From: Fundicoccus ignavus
GTDB lineage: Bacteria > Bacillota > Bacilli > Lactobacillales > Aerococcaceae
Assembly (NCBI RefSeq): GCF_009659375.1
Contig: NZ_WJQT01000003.1
Location: 62,001 to 126,000, forward strand
Length of the DNA stretch: 64,000 bases
Reading direction: 5' to 3'
Shown: positions 25,541 through 35,703 of the stretch, piece by piece
Layout: the number at the start of each line of letters is the position of its first letter
How positions within the stretch are numbered: position 1 is the stretch's first letter
The notes under the pieces: generated by a model
What the model was told of the DNA's origin: nothing
Database searches by the model: none
The model's input: the letters and a program-made list of their open reading frames with translations, nothing else
Translations under genes and position numbers: made by a program

Positions 25541-27349
25541 ATGTGTGGAATTGTTGGGTTTATTGGTCATGGAAACGTGCAGGAAGTTTTAGTAAATGGA
25601 TTAGAAAAATTGGAGTACCGCGGATATGATTCGGCGGGGATTTATGTTGCTGAAGAAAAGGGCAAGGGTCACTTATTTAAAGAAGTCGGTCGAATTGCTG
25701 CTTTAAAAGAAATCGTTGATTTTGAATTGCCAGCTACTGTCGGAGTAGGGCATACACGTTGGGCGACGCATGGGGCTGCTTCACAGCAAAATGCACATCC
25801 CCACCAATCAAGTAGTACACGCTTTTCGTTAGTTCATAACGGAGTAATTGAGAACTATCAGCAATTGCAAGCAGAGTATTTATCTGATGTGGTATTGAGT
25901 TCTGAAACTGATACAGAGATTGTGGTCGCATTAATCGAATATTTCTTAGTAACTGAAGGCTTGACAACCAAAGACGCCTTTAAACGTACTTTAGAAGTGA
26001 TTGAAGGTTCTTATGCTTTAGGTTTAGTGGATGTTGAAAATCCGACTGTACTATACGCTGCAAAGAATAAAAGTCCTCTATTAATTGGACGCGGTGAAGG
26101 TTTTAATGTCATTGCTTCTGATGCGATGGCGACGATTGATGTCACAAGTGAATATGTCGAAATAAAAGATAAAGAGTTAATCACTCTAACGCAAGATGCG
26201 GTAATCATTGAGAATTTCGCGGGTGAAAGGGTTGAACGTTCAAGTTATGTAGCTGAGATTGATGCGAGTGACTTAGATAAAGGTGCTTACCCATTCTACA
26301 TGTTAAAAGAAGTTGATGAGCAGCCTGCAGTCTTACGTCGTTTACTTCAAAACTACCAAGGTGACGATCAGCAATTTGCCTTTGAAGCGGATATGATGAA
26401 AACTTTATTAGCCAGTGACCGTGTGTATATCGTGGCTTGTGGAACGAGCTATAATGCTGGCTGGATCGGTCGTTCATTGTTTGAAAAATTAGCCAAAATA
26501 CCAACCGAAGTGCATTTGGCGAGTGAATTTGCATACGACTTACCTTTACTGAGTGAAAAACCATTCTTTGTGTTCTTAACTCAAAGTGGCGAAACGGCAG
26601 ATAGTCGTCAAGCTTTAGTAAAAGTGAATGAACTGAATTATCCATCTTTAACGATTACTAACGTCAAAGGCTCAACCTTATCACGAGAAGCCAGCTTTAC
26701 TTTATTATTACATGCTGGTCCAGAGATTGCGGTTGCTTCGACTAAAGCTTATACAGCTCAAATTACCTTGATGGCAATGTTGGCAGATGCCCTTAGAGCA
26801 GCTAAAGGATTTGAAGCGAGTTTTGATATGGAACGCGAACTTAGCTTGGTAGCTTCTATTATGGAATCAATTTTAGCAGAAAAAGCAGAAATAAAAGCTT
26901 GGATTGATGCGAATCTAATGGAGACGCGCAATGCTTTTTATATCGGCCGTACATTGGATTATTATGTTTCAATGGAAGCAGCTTTAAAACTAAAAGAAAT
27001 TTCATACATTCAAACAGAAGCCTTTGCTGCGGGAGAATTAAAACATGGAACGATTGCTTTAATTGAAGAAGGCACTCCTGTAATTGCTTTAGTCTCTGAA
27101 GAAACTGTTGGTGCTCATACACGTGGTAATGTGGAGGAAGTTAAAGCACGGGGTGCTAATGCGATTGTGATTAGTATGCAAGATGTGGCACGTGAAGGCG
27201 ACACCTTTGTAATTCCAAAAGTTGAAACTGCCTTATCACCATTAGTAATGGTAGTAGTGACACAATTATTAGCTTACTATACAGCACTTGGACGTGGATT
27301 GGACGTTGATAAACCACGTAACTTAGCTAAGAGTGTAACGGTAGAGTAG
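25541..27349 (+). CDS. glmS: Glucosamine-6-phosphate synthase (isomerising)
   Basis: A 602-residue two-domain enzyme making glucosamine-6-phosphate from fructose-6-phosphate and glutamine, the first step to UDP-GlcNAc. The N-terminal class II glutaminase has Cys2 as nucleophile (MCGIVGFIG) and GHTRWATHG; two SIS isomerase domains follow (CGTSYNAGW and QSGETADSRQ in the first; GRTLDYYVSMEAALKLKE in the second), ending in DKPRNLAKSVTVE. ATG 25541 is fixed by Cys2. Expression is controlled by the ribozyme upstream. A hairpin terminator follows after short tandem repeats. Confidence 0.98.
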   Translation: MCGIVGFIGHGNVQEVLVNGLEKLEYRGYDSAGIYVAEEKGKGHLFKEVGRIAALKEIVDFELPATVGVGHTRWATHGAASQQNAHPHQSSSTRFSLVHNGVIENYQQLQAEYLSDVVLSSETDTEIVVALIEYFLVTEGLTTKDAFKRTLEVIEGSYALGLVDVENPTVLYAAKNKSPLLIGRGEGFNVIASDAMATIDVTSEYVEIKDKELITLTQDAVIIENFAGERVERSSYVAEIDASDLDKGAYPFYMLKEVDEQPAVLRRLLQNYQGDDQQFAFEADMMKTLLASDRVYIVACGTSYNAGWIGRSLFEKLAKIPTEVHLASEFAYDLPLLSEKPFFVFLTQSGETADSRQALVKVNELNYPSLTITNVKGSTLSREASFTLLLHAGPEIAVASTKAYTAQITLMAMLADALRAAKGFEASFDMERELSLVASIMESILAEKAEIKAWIDANLMETRNAFYIGRTLDYYVSMEAALKLKEISYIQTEAFAAGELKHGTIALIEEGTPVIALVSEETVGAHTRGNVEEVKARGANAIVISMQDVAREGDTFVIPKVETALSPLVMVVVTQLLAYYTALGRGLDVDKPRNLAKSVTVE

Positions 27350-27387
27350 AAGAATTAAAGGTTCGAATTAAAGTGTAGCTTTATAAA

Positions 27388-27459
27388 AAAGATTGATCAT
27401 TTATAATAAAGTTCGTTCATTTAAAACAAAGTTTGATTATTTATAATAAAGTTTGATTA
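27388..27459 (+). repeat. 20-bp tandem repeat array
   Basis: Three and a half consecutive units with consensus AAAGTTTGATTATTTATAAT (27388-27407, 27408-27427, 27428-27447, then a partial unit). Located between the glmS stop and the IS element. AT-rich; no function evident. Confidence 0.75.
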
Positions 27460-27490
27460 AAGCAACCTCTATGGGTATGATTGAATCTCA

Positions 27491-27547
27491 ACCCGAAAAC
27501 TGAACACTCAAAAAAAGAGTGTTGTAAGTTTTCGGGTTATTTTTATG
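27491..27547 (+). terminator. Hairpin downstream of glmS, at the left IS end
   Basis: Stem AACCCGAAAACT / AGTTTTCGGGTT with an inner ACACTC / GAGTGT helix and A-rich loop, followed by ATTTTTAT. It can terminate glmS transcription, and it overlaps the IS left terminal repeat, so it may be the element's own barrier to read-through. Confidence 0.65.
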
Positions 27548-27597
27548 CAAAATTTTCGGTATACTCTATTTGAGTTATACAGAAGGGAGTGGACAGG

Positions 27598-27990
27598 ATG
27601 AGTAAAAAGATATATAGCTAAGCTGAGATTCAAGCTTTAAGAAACAATCCTAATGTGAAAAGTGTGACAGAGAAAAGTATTACCTATTCATCAGAATTCA
27701 AAATAAAGGCCATTAAACAAAGCAAACAAGGCATGAAATCCACTCAGATATTTGAACTTGCTGGACTTCCGTCTCATTTAATCGGAAAAGGAAAATCCGA
27801 TCAATCACTATCACGTTGGAAAAGATTATATAAAGATCACGGAGAAGATGTATTATTACAAGAGACTCGTGGTTCAAAAAATAATGGTCCCTATGGACCA
27901 AGAGAACAATTATCGTTACAAGAGGCGCTAGACAAAGCAAATGCCCGTATAGCCTATCTAGAGGGGAATCTTGAACTAGAAAAAAATTAG
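27598..27990 (+). pseudogene. IS3-family OrfA with premature stop
   Basis: The natural start is ATG 27598 behind AAGGGAG. Codon 8 is TAA (27619-27621) where relatives probably have a Gln codon; the frame then stays open for about 120 codons. The product has the helix-turn-helix (YSSEFKIKAIKQSKQGMKSTQIF) and a C-terminal leucine-zipper-like helix ending in ELEKN. A run of A just before its stop (27977-27985) is the usual -1 frameshift site joining OrfA to OrfB. Confidence 0.8.
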
Positions 27991-28936
27991 AACAGCACGA
28001 GAGGAGCGTGAAAAACGACAAAAGAAACGACTTAAGTAAACAAGAACGCTTTAGATTAATTAACCAAATTATTCGTGAGAATCAACTTGCTGGAATGGTG
28101 AATCATTTATGCGACCTTGCAGGGGTAAGTAAAAGCGGCTACTATTACTGGCTAAATAGTAGCGATAAACGTGCTGAGCGTGATCGAAATGATTGGGAAG
28201 ATTTCCAATTGTTATATAGAATTTTTCTGGATAAGAAGAAGTGTGGGATTGATGAAATAAAAATGGCGTTAGAAACTGAATACGATGTAGTAATGAATCA
28301 TAAAAAATCAGAAGAATTTTGCGCAAGAATAACATCATATCATCAATACGAGCAGCGAAACCATACCGTAAAATGATGAAGGCAACCCAAGAAAATGCTA
28401 CCAAGAAAAACCTTGTCAATCGTCAGTTTGATCAAGGTATCCCGTACAAAGTATTTCTCACAGATATCACTTATCTTCCTTATGGAAGTGGACAATGGGC
28501 CTATCTTTCAGCGGTTAAGGATGGTGCTACCGGCGAGATTGTTGCACATCACTTCTCAACTAGCTTAAAAATGAATTTAGTTTATGAAACGCTAGATAAA
28601 TTAAATAATGTGATTAAGGATATGCCAGTAATGGAAAGGTATATCCACTCAGATCAAGGGGTTCATTATACCTACCCTGTTTTCCAGGAAAAAGTTGAGA
28701 ATATGGGGCTAATTCAGTCTATGTCGAGGCGCGGTAACTGTTGGGACAATGCACCTATGGAATCATTCTTTGGTCATATGAAGGACGTTGTATTATCTGA
28801 AAGAACAGAAACACTACAAGATCTTTGGTATGCAGTTGAAGATTATATTGAATTTTACAACAATCGTCGCTATCAGAAAAAATTAAAAAAGATGACCCCG
28901 ACAGCTTATCGGGATCATCTTTTGTGGGTAGCGTAA
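27978..28936 (+). pseudogene. IS3-family OrfB transposase, frameshifted
   Basis: OrfB is in the -1 frame relative to OrfA and is itself split. The first part (28008-28376) carries the HTH-like AGVSKSGYYYWL and then runs out of frame near 28302-28320, where a run of six A (one fewer than expected) breaks NHKK..RRIMRKNN. The second part (28319-28936) has the DDE core: Asp in TDITYLPY, Asp in IHSDQGVHYT and Glu in RGNCWDNAPMESFFGHMK. A single base restored in the A-run would rejoin the two halves. Confidence 0.85.
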
Positions 28937-29032
28937 CTCTCTTTTTTTATTTGTTCAGTTTAACGGTAGGGTTTCACATGTACTTTCGGACTACCTTTTT
29001 ATTTTGCCTAAAGTTTCAAATCAGATGGCGGT

Positions 29033-32000
29033 TTATACTAACGCATTGATTTGGAAACCGCGGTCTTCCAATACGTATAGAATTGCTTCTGCTGTATCGA
29101 TGGATGTTAATAGTGGCACACCACGCTCGATGGCAGCTTTACGAATTAATTGACCCGAGTTTTGGTCGTGTCGCGCGCGACCCCATGTATTAATGATAAT
29201 TTGTGCACGTTCTTCGGTAATCAAGTTCACTAATGTTTGCTCAATTTCTTTTTCGTCTGTTACTTCATTTGATGTCACTGCAACAGTATCAATACCTGCA
29301 GCTTCAAATTCCGCTTGCATGTCGCCCGTTACCATGACACTGAAGCCAATTTGACGGAAACGTTGTGCCAATGCCAAACTTTCTGCTAGGTCAGCCTTGG
29401 TAATTGTGAACAAGACATTACCGAAATCATTGACGTGGATGTTGCTACCTGCAAAGGCCTTGTATAGTGCTTTTTGTAGGTTGATATCTGAACCCATCAC
29501 TTCACCAGTTGATTTCATTTCTGGTCCTAATTGCGGATCAACTAGGTTCAATTTAGTGAATGAGAATACTGGTGCTTTTACATGAACCATGTTGCCTTCA
29601 GCGTAAAGACCTGGTTGGTAACCTTGGTCAATAATGCTTTCGCCAAGGATAGCACGCGTTGCTACTTGTGCCATTGGAATACCCGTTACCTTACTCAAGA
29701 AAGGTACTGTACGGCTGGCACGTGGATTTACTTCAATCACATAAACTTGGCCATCTTGAACAATGAATTGAATATTCATCATACCCAAGCAATTTAAGCC
29801 AAAAGATAGACGTTCAGTGTAATCGACGATGGTCGCCTTCACCTCATCAGATAGACTTTGTGAGGGATAAACGGCCATAGAGTCACCTGAGTGGACCCCA
29901 GAACGTTCGATATGTTCCATAATTCCTGGGATTAAGACATTTTCACCGTCACAAATTGCATCGACTTCGACTTCGGTACCCACTACATAATGGTCAATCA
30001 AAATTGGACGGTCTGGAGAGGCAATCATGGCATCTTCCATATAGCTGCGTAAGTCGGCATCGTTATCCACGATTTCCATACCACGCCCACCTAAGACATA
30101 ACTTGGACGTACTAAGACTGGATAGCCAATCTTACTTGGGATTTGTAAAGCATCTTCTACAGACATTGCTGTAAAACCTTCTGGTTGAGGGATTCCTAAG
30201 TCTGTTAAGGCTTGCTCGAACAAGTCACGGTCTTCAGCACGATCTAAGTCTTCTACGGTTGTCCCTAAGATAGGAATACCTAATGCATGTAATGGTTCAG
30301 CTAGATTTATCGCTGTTTGACCACCAAATTGTACAATAACCCCTTCTGGTTGTTCAAGGTCGATGACATGTAGTACGTCTTCTAAAGTAAGTGGTTCGAA
30401 GTAAAGTTTATCCGAAATAGAGAAATCAGTTGAAACTGTTTCTGGGTTGTTATTCATGATAATCGCTTCGTAGCCGGCTTGTTGGATTGCTTTAACAGAG
30501 TGAACTGTGGCGTAGTCAAATTCTACCCCTTGACCGATACGGATGGGACCTGAACCTAATACTAAAACAGTCTTTTTGTCTGAAGGCATACTTTCGTTAT
30601 CAGCACTATAGGTTGAATAGTAGTATGGTGTGTTCGATTCAAACTCGGCCGCACAGGTGTCAACGGTTTTGTAGACTGGGCGAATGCCGTTTGCAGCTCG
30701 TAAGTCACGTACATCTGCTAAATCATTTTCCCATAGTCTAGAGATGGCTAAATCAGAGAAACCATAACGTTTTGCTTCTTTTAAGACAGCAACATCTTCT
30801 TTATTGGCTTCAAGTGTATTTTCTAATTCTACAATGTGCATTAAAACATCTAAGAAATAGAGATTAATTTTTGTCATGTCATGCAATTGTTCAATGGTAT
30901 ATCCGCGGCGCAAAGCTTCAGCTAAGTAGAAGATACGGTCATCTTGTGCACGTGTAATCTTATCAATTAAGGTTACTTCATCAGCTTCGCGACTAGCAGT
31001 TGTTGCCATGTGTTCAGCACCAATTTCTAGTGAACGGACAGCTTTTAACAGCGCTTCTTCAAGGTTCGTACCAATAGCCATGACTTCACCAGTGGCTTTC
31101 ATTTGAGTACCTAACTGACGATCACCTTTCTCGAATTTATCGAATGGCCAACGTGGAATCTTCGCAACCACATAGTCCAAAGCTGGTTCAAATTCGGCTA
31201 AGGTTGTACCTGTTACAGGGTTGATCATTTCATCAAGTGTTAACCCTACTGCGATTTTGGCTGCAATTTTGGCGATTGGATAACCAGTTGCTTTAGATGC
31301 AAGCGCTGAAGAACGGCTCACCCGTGGGTTTACTTCAATAACGTAGTAATTGAAGCTGTTTGGATCTAAGGCTAATTGCACATTGCAACCACCTTCAATA
31401 CCTAAGGTACGGATAATCTTTAATGATGCATCGCGCAACATTTGGTTTTCGTGGTCTGTTAGAGTCAAGGTCGGTGCGAAAACAATTGAATCTCCTGTAT
31501 GAATACCAACTGGGTCAAAGTTTTCCATGTTACAAACAACCAAAGCATTATCTGCGCTATCACGCATTACTTCGTATTCGATTTCCTTGTAACCAGCGAT
31601 TGAAATTTCAATCAAACATTGGTTTACAGGCGATAATTTAAGGCCCTTAGCAACAATTTCACGTAATTCAGCAGGGTCATTACAAATCCCCCCACCTGTT
31701 CCACCCATGGTAAAGGCAGGACGTACAATTACTGGATAACCAGCCTGTTCTGCGAAAGCTAGTGCTTCCTCAACTGTATGTACAATATCACTCTCAGGAA
31801 CTGGTTCATTCAATTCACGCATTAGATTACGAAAAAGGTCACGGTCTTCAGCTTGATCGATAGCTGATAATTTTGTACCCAATAATTGGATACCTAATTC
31901 ATCTAAAATACCATCATTGGCTAATTCAATCGCCATGTTTAAACCTGTTTGGCCACCTAAAGTAGGTAGAATCGCGTCTGGACGCTCTTTACGTAAGATG

Positions 32001-32227
32001 CGTGATACAAATTCTAGCGTAATCGGTTCAATATACACTTTGTCAGTAATTTCCGTGTCAGTCATGATAGTTGCTGGATTGGAGTTAACTAATACAACTT
32101 CATAACCTTCTTCACGTAAAGATAAGCATGCTTGTGTACCAGCATAGTCAAATTCTGCTGCCTGTCCGATGATAATTGGACCAGATCCGATAACCATAAT
32201 CTTGTGAATATCAGTACGTTTTGGCAT
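29033..32227 (-). CDS. carB: Carbamoyl-phosphate synthase, large chain
   Basis: A 1064-residue enzyme that makes carbamoyl phosphate from bicarbonate, ammonia and two ATP, for pyrimidine and arginine synthesis. Two homologous ATP-grasp halves are evident, each opening with a dinucleotide-type loop ([19 protein letters not shown] at about 12-30 and [18 protein letters not shown] at about 554-571), followed by ATP-grasp blocks such as [12 protein letters not shown] and [11 protein letters not shown] and [24 protein letters not shown]. The C-terminal MGS-like allosteric domain has [17 protein letters not shown]. Overlaps carA by one base (TAATG). Confidence 0.98.
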   Translation of the reverse strand: MPKRTDIHKIMVIGSGPIIIGQAAEFDYAGTQACLSLREEGYEVVLVNSNPATIMTDTEITDKVYIEPITLEFVSRILRKERPDAILPTLGGQTGLNMAIELANDGILDELGIQLLGTKLSAIDQAEDRDLFRNLMRELNEPVPESDIVHTVEEALAFAEQAGYPVIVRPAFTMGGTGGGICNDPAELREIVAKGLKLSPVNQCLIEISIAGYKEIEYEVMRDSADNALVVCNMENFDPVGIHTGDSIVFAPTLTLTDHENQMLRDASLKIIRTLGIEGGCNVQLALDPNSFNYYVIEVNPRVSRSSALASKATGYPIAKIAAKIAVGLTLDEMINPVTGTTLAEFEPALDYVVAKIPRWPFDKFEKGDRQLGTQMKATGEVMAIGTNLEEALLKAVRSLEIGAEHMATTASREADEVTLIDKITRAQDDRIFYLAEALRRGYTIEQLHDMTKINLYFLDVLMHIVELENTLEANKEDVAVLKEAKRYGFSDLAISRLWENDLADVRDLRAANGIRPVYKTVDTCAAEFESNTPYYYSTYSADNESMPSDKKTVLVLGSGPIRIGQGVEFDYATVHSVKAIQQAGYEAIIMNNNPETVSTDFSISDKLYFEPLTLEDVLHVIDLEQPEGVIVQFGGQTAINLAEPLHALGIPILGTTVEDLDRAEDRDLFEQALTDLGIPQPEGFTAMSVEDALQIPSKIGYPVLVRPSYVLGGRGMEIVDNDADLRSYMEDAMIASPDRPILIDHYVVGTEVEVDAICDGENVLIPGIMEHIERSGVHSGDSMAVYPSQSLSDEVKATIVDYTERLSFGLNCLGMMNIQFIVQDGQVYVIEVNPRASRTVPFLSKVTGIPMAQVATRAILGESIIDQGYQPGLYAEGNMVHVKAPVFSFTKLNLVDPQLGPEMKSTGEVMGSDINLQKALYKAFAGSNIHVNDFGNVLFTITKADLAESLALAQRFRQIGFSVMVTGDMQAEFEAAGIDTVAVTSNEVTDEKEIEQTLVNLITEERAQIIINTWGRARHDQNSGQLIRKAAIERGVPLLTSIDTAEAILYVLEDRGFQINALV

Positions 32228-33315
32228 TAAATAGTCCCCTCCAAGTTCTTGTTGTTATCCATTAATTCAATAAAACGATCAAATAAGTGGTCTGCATCAT
32301 GTGGTCCTGGTGCTGCATCAGGATGATATTGCACACTAAAAGCAGGTAAAGTTTTGTGGCGCACACCTTCTACCGTTTCATCGTTGATTTCGATATGAGT
32401 GATTTCTAAATCTGTATGCACTAATGAATCAGCATCTACCGCATAACCGTGGTTTTGAGAAGTGAAATCAATACGACCAGTAGCAATTTCACGTACAGGG
32501 TGGTTAAAGCCACGATGGCCGAATTTCATTTTGAAGGTTTCGCCACCATTCGCTAAACACAACAATTGGTGACCAAGACAGATACCAAACAAAGGTATTT
32601 TACCTTGAATTTCATTAATCATGTCTAAAGCTTCTGGAATACTCGTTGGATCCCCAGGGCCGTTGGTTAACATGACGCCATCAGGAGCTAAACGTAAAAT
32701 TTCTTGGGCAGTTGTATCATATGGTACCACCGTTACATTACACTCACGTTTGTTTAATTCACGTAAAATTGAATGTTTCAAACCAAAGTCTACTACGACC
32801 ACATTCTTACCAGCATTTGGATTCACATATCGCGTTTTAGTTGATACTTGCGCTACTTGGTTTGTAGGCAAGTCTGTCGCGCGAAGTGTCGCAAGCGCAG
32901 CTTCAATGTCAGTCCCCTCATTTAGTAAACTAGCTTTCATCGTTCCGTGACTACGGATTGTTTTGGTTAATTGACGCGTATCAATATGTTTAATGCCTGG
33001 TATATCATATTCCACTAAGAGCTCATCCAAGCTCATTTTTGATCGCCAGTTAGATGGGAAACGTGCAACTTCACGACAAATGATAGCCTTCACGGTAGGG
33101 TCTACAGATTCAAAATCATCAGCATTTACACCATAGTTTCCAATTAATGGAAAGGTAAATGTTAACATTTGACCGTTATAACTCTGGTCAGTTAATGATT
33201 CTTGATAACCTGTCATTCCTGTTGAAAAGACTACTTCGCCAATAACCTCTTTCGTAGCACCAAAAGCTTCACCATAAAATGTTTCACCAGTTTCTAACAA
33301 CAATATTTTTTCCAT
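32227..33315 (-). CDS. carA: Carbamoyl-phosphate synthase, small chain
   Basis: A 362-residue class I glutamine amidotransferase subunit that supplies ammonia to CarB. The N-terminal CarA-specific domain ([31 protein letters not shown]) is followed by the GATase with nucleophile Cys in GICLGHQLL and the His/Glu pair in [19 protein letters not shown] at 33333 is in frame, but ATG 33315 has GAAGGTGAG at the right distance and gives the normal N-terminus. The transcript starts with a PyrR-type attenuator, so expression should fall when UMP is abundant. Confidence 0.96.
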   Translation of the reverse strand: MEKILLLETGETFYGEAFGATKEVIGEVVFSTGMTGYQESLTDQSYNGQMLTFTFPLIGNYGVNADDFESVDPTVKAIICREVARFPSNWRSKMSLDELLVEYDIPGIKHIDTRQLTKTIRSHGTMKASLLNEGTDIEAALATLRATDLPTNQVAQVSTKTRYVNPNAGKNVVVVDFGLKHSILRELNKRECNVTVVPYDTTAQEILRLAPDGVMLTNGPGDPTSIPEALDMINEIQGKIPLFGICLGHQLLCLANGGETFKMKFGHRGFNHPVREIATGRIDFTSQNHGYAVDADSLVHTDLEITHIEINDETVEGVRHKTLPAFSVQYHPDAAPGPHDADHLFDRFIELMDNNKNLEGTI

Positions 33316-33370
33316 TTTTTCACTCACCTTCAACGAACATACCGATTATGACCATTTACATTTACACTAT

Positions 33371-33490
33371 AAAAAAAAGCACTTAGCCCGAGGGCTAAGC
33401 GCTTTACGACACTACAAGTAAATTGAAGATATAGTAAACAAACCATTCGCATGGTTTCACTTGACCCCTTGAAAGCCTCACAGGACTTGA
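33371..33490 (-). promoter_or_regulatory. PyrR-dependent attenuator in the carAB leader
   Basis: On the minus strand the leader contains AAGTCCTGTGAGGCTTTC (33471-33488), a close match to the PyrR-binding loop consensus (GUCCnGnGAGG), then a spacer, then an intrinsic terminator AGCGCTTAGCCC-TC-GGGCTAAGTGCT followed by eight T (33371-33403). In Bacillus and lactic bacteria PyrR with UMP stabilises the anti-antiterminator and lets the terminator form. The layout here matches that mechanism. PyrR itself is not in the window. Confidence 0.9.
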
Positions 33491-33515
33491 CTTAAAGGTT
33501 GCTTTGTTTTTTCTA

Positions 33516-33544
33516 AGATTACGCTATTGACTATGCAAAGTCAA
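33516..33544 (-). promoter_or_regulatory. Likely carAB promoter
   Basis: Minus-strand TTGACT, 17-bp spacer, TAATCT, just upstream of the PyrR attenuator. The -35 is strong, the -10 weak. Confidence 0.5.
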
Positions 33545-34637
33545 CAAAATTATGTAAAAAACTATCATTTTTCTCAATTATATATACAATCTACTTTGTG
33601 CAAAAAAGCCAGTGATTTCCTTTAACATATAGGCACCACAACCATCAAAAAAAGAATTCACTTGGAATCTAAATATAGTATCGCAAAATTTATCAAAACT
33701 AAAACAACAAATTTTGGATGAGGGGATTAAGTAGACACACAGTTGCTTAAAAGAAGGACCTAGTTCTTTTGAATGCCTCTGGATCTCTTGGGGTGAGAAA
33801 CTCCTGTTGTTCGATGCCGACTGTTGCGATGACTTAGAAACATTCTGTGGATAATTATTTAAATCCTGAGAAATAATTATAAATCGTTCGCTTAGGTGCA
33901 CGACACTCTTGAGTGGTCAGATAGTCAAATGTATCCTTTTAGATAGACTTTGATTGAGGCATTCTAAGCAATCTTTTAGATACTGACTAAGTGTTTGAAA
34001 GCGGATATCTCGTTTTGATAAGACTTTTGCATCGCCTTTAGTATAATGACTCACCGCAAGATATCTCATTTCCAGGGGACGTAGTAATTTACTTTGTGAA
34101 CGTCATTCTTCTAAAGCTACTTGAACTTGTTGAAACAGATAGTATTTCTTTGGCTTGAAGATGAATACATCAATTTAATTTAATGAGCCATTTTGTTTGA
34201 TCACGGGCTAATGAATTACTTGCCTGCTTAAGGTAAGTATAACTGACTTATAGATTAAAGGATGAATTGTCTTTTAGGATTCAATAACTTTTGATGAAGA
34301 TGAAATCGAACGGCGATCTGCATGTTATCGGATAATTCTTCTTTCAAAACGTAGGTATAAGCCGTTGCGTCATAACGTGTGCCCACTTTAACTTACTGAT
34401 TTTGTTTGAGCCAATTTCTTAATGTTATGCCAAAGTGCCCATTATAAAGTTGATTACAAGCCGCGACATAATAAATAATTGAGCAACTGATTTTTAGTTG
34501 CAAAGCGAATATATAACACTCTAATTAATGATTCATATTCAATTTACTTTACCCTCACTTTGGGGATTTACTTCTATCTCAATTGAATATATTTTTCCAG
34601 TTGTTCTTCGTAGTGTTTTTGTTAGAACGCACAAATA
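33545..34637. other. About 1.1 kb of apparently decayed sequence
   Basis: No intact gene is visible between the carAB promoter and the pdxK terminator region. Minus-strand frames give broken protein-like fragments (for example EMRYLAVSHYTKGDAKVLSK at about 34000-34075 and YDATAYTYVLKEELSDNMQI at about 34314-34373) interrupted by stops and frame changes, suggesting a degraded gene read on the minus strand. A 107-codon frame at 33578-33901 (minus) may be its tail, but it has no clear ribosome site or family. I could not identify the ancestor. Confidence 0.45.
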
Positions 34638-34680
34638 TCCCCCTAAGTAGATTACTTTTTGTAGTTTCTACTTAGGGGGA
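34638..34680. repeat. 14-bp perfect inverted repeat downstream of pdxK
   Basis: TCCCCCTAAGTAGA (34638-34651) and TCTACTTAGGGGGA (34667-34680) with a 15-base loop. It could stop pdxK transcription (minus strand), but neither side has a proper T-run. Confidence 0.6.
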
Positions 34681-34712
34681 CATATCAAGATATTGTTCAG
34701 GACCTTATTAGA

Positions 34713-35525
34713 TTATTTAAAACGAACGGCACTGTGGTAGACTGCACCGACATATTGATTGTAAGCAAAACCAGAGGCGATAGCTGCTGTCACAAAGTCT
34801 TTAGCTTGATGAATCGCATCCTTGACTGACAAATCATTTGCTAAACCTGCCGTAATTGCAGCAGCGAAGGTACAACCCGCACCGTGATTATGTCCATGGT
34901 TTACTTTATCTGTAGCTAATACTTCAAAAGTTTCGCCATCATAATATAAGTCGATAGCTTGTGCATCATCTAAGGCTTTACCACCTTTAATCACGATGTG
35001 TTTAGCTCCCAATGCATGAATTTTCTTTGCAGCTTCTTCCATATCTTCAATAGACTTAATTGGATCAGTTTGGGCTAATACCGCAGCTTCAAATAAGTTA
35101 GGCGTCACCACATCAGCTAGCGGAACTAATTTTTCACGTAAAGCATCAGCTGTTTCCGGATTAAGTACTTCATCTTCTCCCTTACATACTAAAACGGGAT
35201 CAATGACTACATTTTTTAATTGATTAAGTTCAATTGTTTCAGCTACTAAATGAACTAACTCAACTGTACCAATCATTCCAGTTTTAACAGCAGCTAAAGG
35301 TTTTTCACTAACTAATACCGTTGTTAATTGTTGTTTCACAACATCTAATTCAATCGGAAACACATTGTGGGACCAGTTATTGTCAGGGTCCATCGACACG
35401 AGTGTTGTCACAGCTACTTGACCATAACAACCAAATTCAGTAAATGTTTTTAAATCAGCTGCTAAACCAGCCCCACCAGAGGAATCGTTACCAGCAATTG
35501 TTAATGTACGTTTAATTTCAGTCAT
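34713..35525 (-). CDS. Pyridoxal kinase / HMP(-P) kinase family (PdxK/ThiD)
   Basis: A 270-residue ribokinase-fold kinase. The N-terminus TIAGNDSSGGAGLAADLKTF, the central VVIDPVLVCKGEDEV, and the GHNHGAGCTFAAAITAGLA motif with the catalytic-site anion hole define the ThiD/PdxK family, which phosphorylates hydroxymethylpyrimidine or vitamin B6. With no thiamine genes nearby, a B. subtilis-type pyridoxine/pyridoxal kinase is the better guess. A GTG at 35528 is in frame directly before ATG 35525; AAGGAG spacing suits the ATG. Cytoplasmic, monocistronic. Confidence 0.88.
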   Translation of the reverse strand: MTEIKRTLTIAGNDSSGGAGLAADLKTFTEFGCYGQVAVTTLVSMDPDNNWSHNVFPIELDVVKQQLTTVLVSEKPLAAVKTGMIGTVELVHLVAETIELNQLKNVVIDPVLVCKGEDEVLNPETADALREKLVPLADVVTPNLFEAAVLAQTDPIKSIEDMEEAAKKIHALGAKHIVIKGGKALDDAQAIDLYYDGETFEVLATDKVNHGHNHGAGCTFAAAITAGLANDLSVKDAIHQAKDFVTAAIASGFAYNQYVGAVYHSAVRFK

Positions 35526-35673
35526 CACTTATTACTCCTTTTCGGCTTTTGCATTTTCTATACTAGCATTATTTAAAGTTGAATTAAAGAACTTTGAAGT
35601 TTGATATGATCTAAAAGTATGAAAGTTCGACTTTAACAAGTTAATTTAAATAAATCAAAATAATAAAACAAAA

Positions 35674-35697
35674 ACCGCAGTCATTAAGACTACGGTC
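35674..35697 (-). terminator. Terminator of the DUF438 gene
   Basis: Minus-strand stem ACCGTAGTC / GACTGCGGT with a 5-base loop, followed by TTTTGTTTT. Confidence 0.8.
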
Positions 35698-35703
35698 AAA
35701 TGA

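Larger units (their letters stand above)
27487..28970 (+). mobile_element. IS3-family insertion sequence (degenerate)
   Basis: The element contains orfA and orfB remnants of an IS3/IS150-type transposase, flanked by imperfect terminal inverted repeats: left CAACCCG..AAAACTGAACACTC..AAAAAAAGAG, right (reverse complement) GAAACCCTACCGTTAAACTGAACAAATAAAAAAAGAG. Exact ends and a 3-4 bp target duplication could not be fixed by eye. It lies between glmS and the 3' end of carB. Both reading frames are broken, so it is probably immobile unless supplied with transposase from another copy. Confidence 0.8.

Noticed and set aside
26205-26645. 146-codon minus-strand frame within glmS
   Set aside because: Antisense shadow of a strongly conserved gene, with no ribosome site or protein-like pattern.
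27388-27459. Possible CRISPR array from the 20-bp repeats
   Set aside because: Units are directly contiguous without spacers, too short and degenerate, and no cas genes are nearby.
33578-33901. 107-codon minus-strand frame as a real gene
   Set aside because: No ribosome site and no recognisable domain; it appears to be the tail of the decayed region and is covered there.
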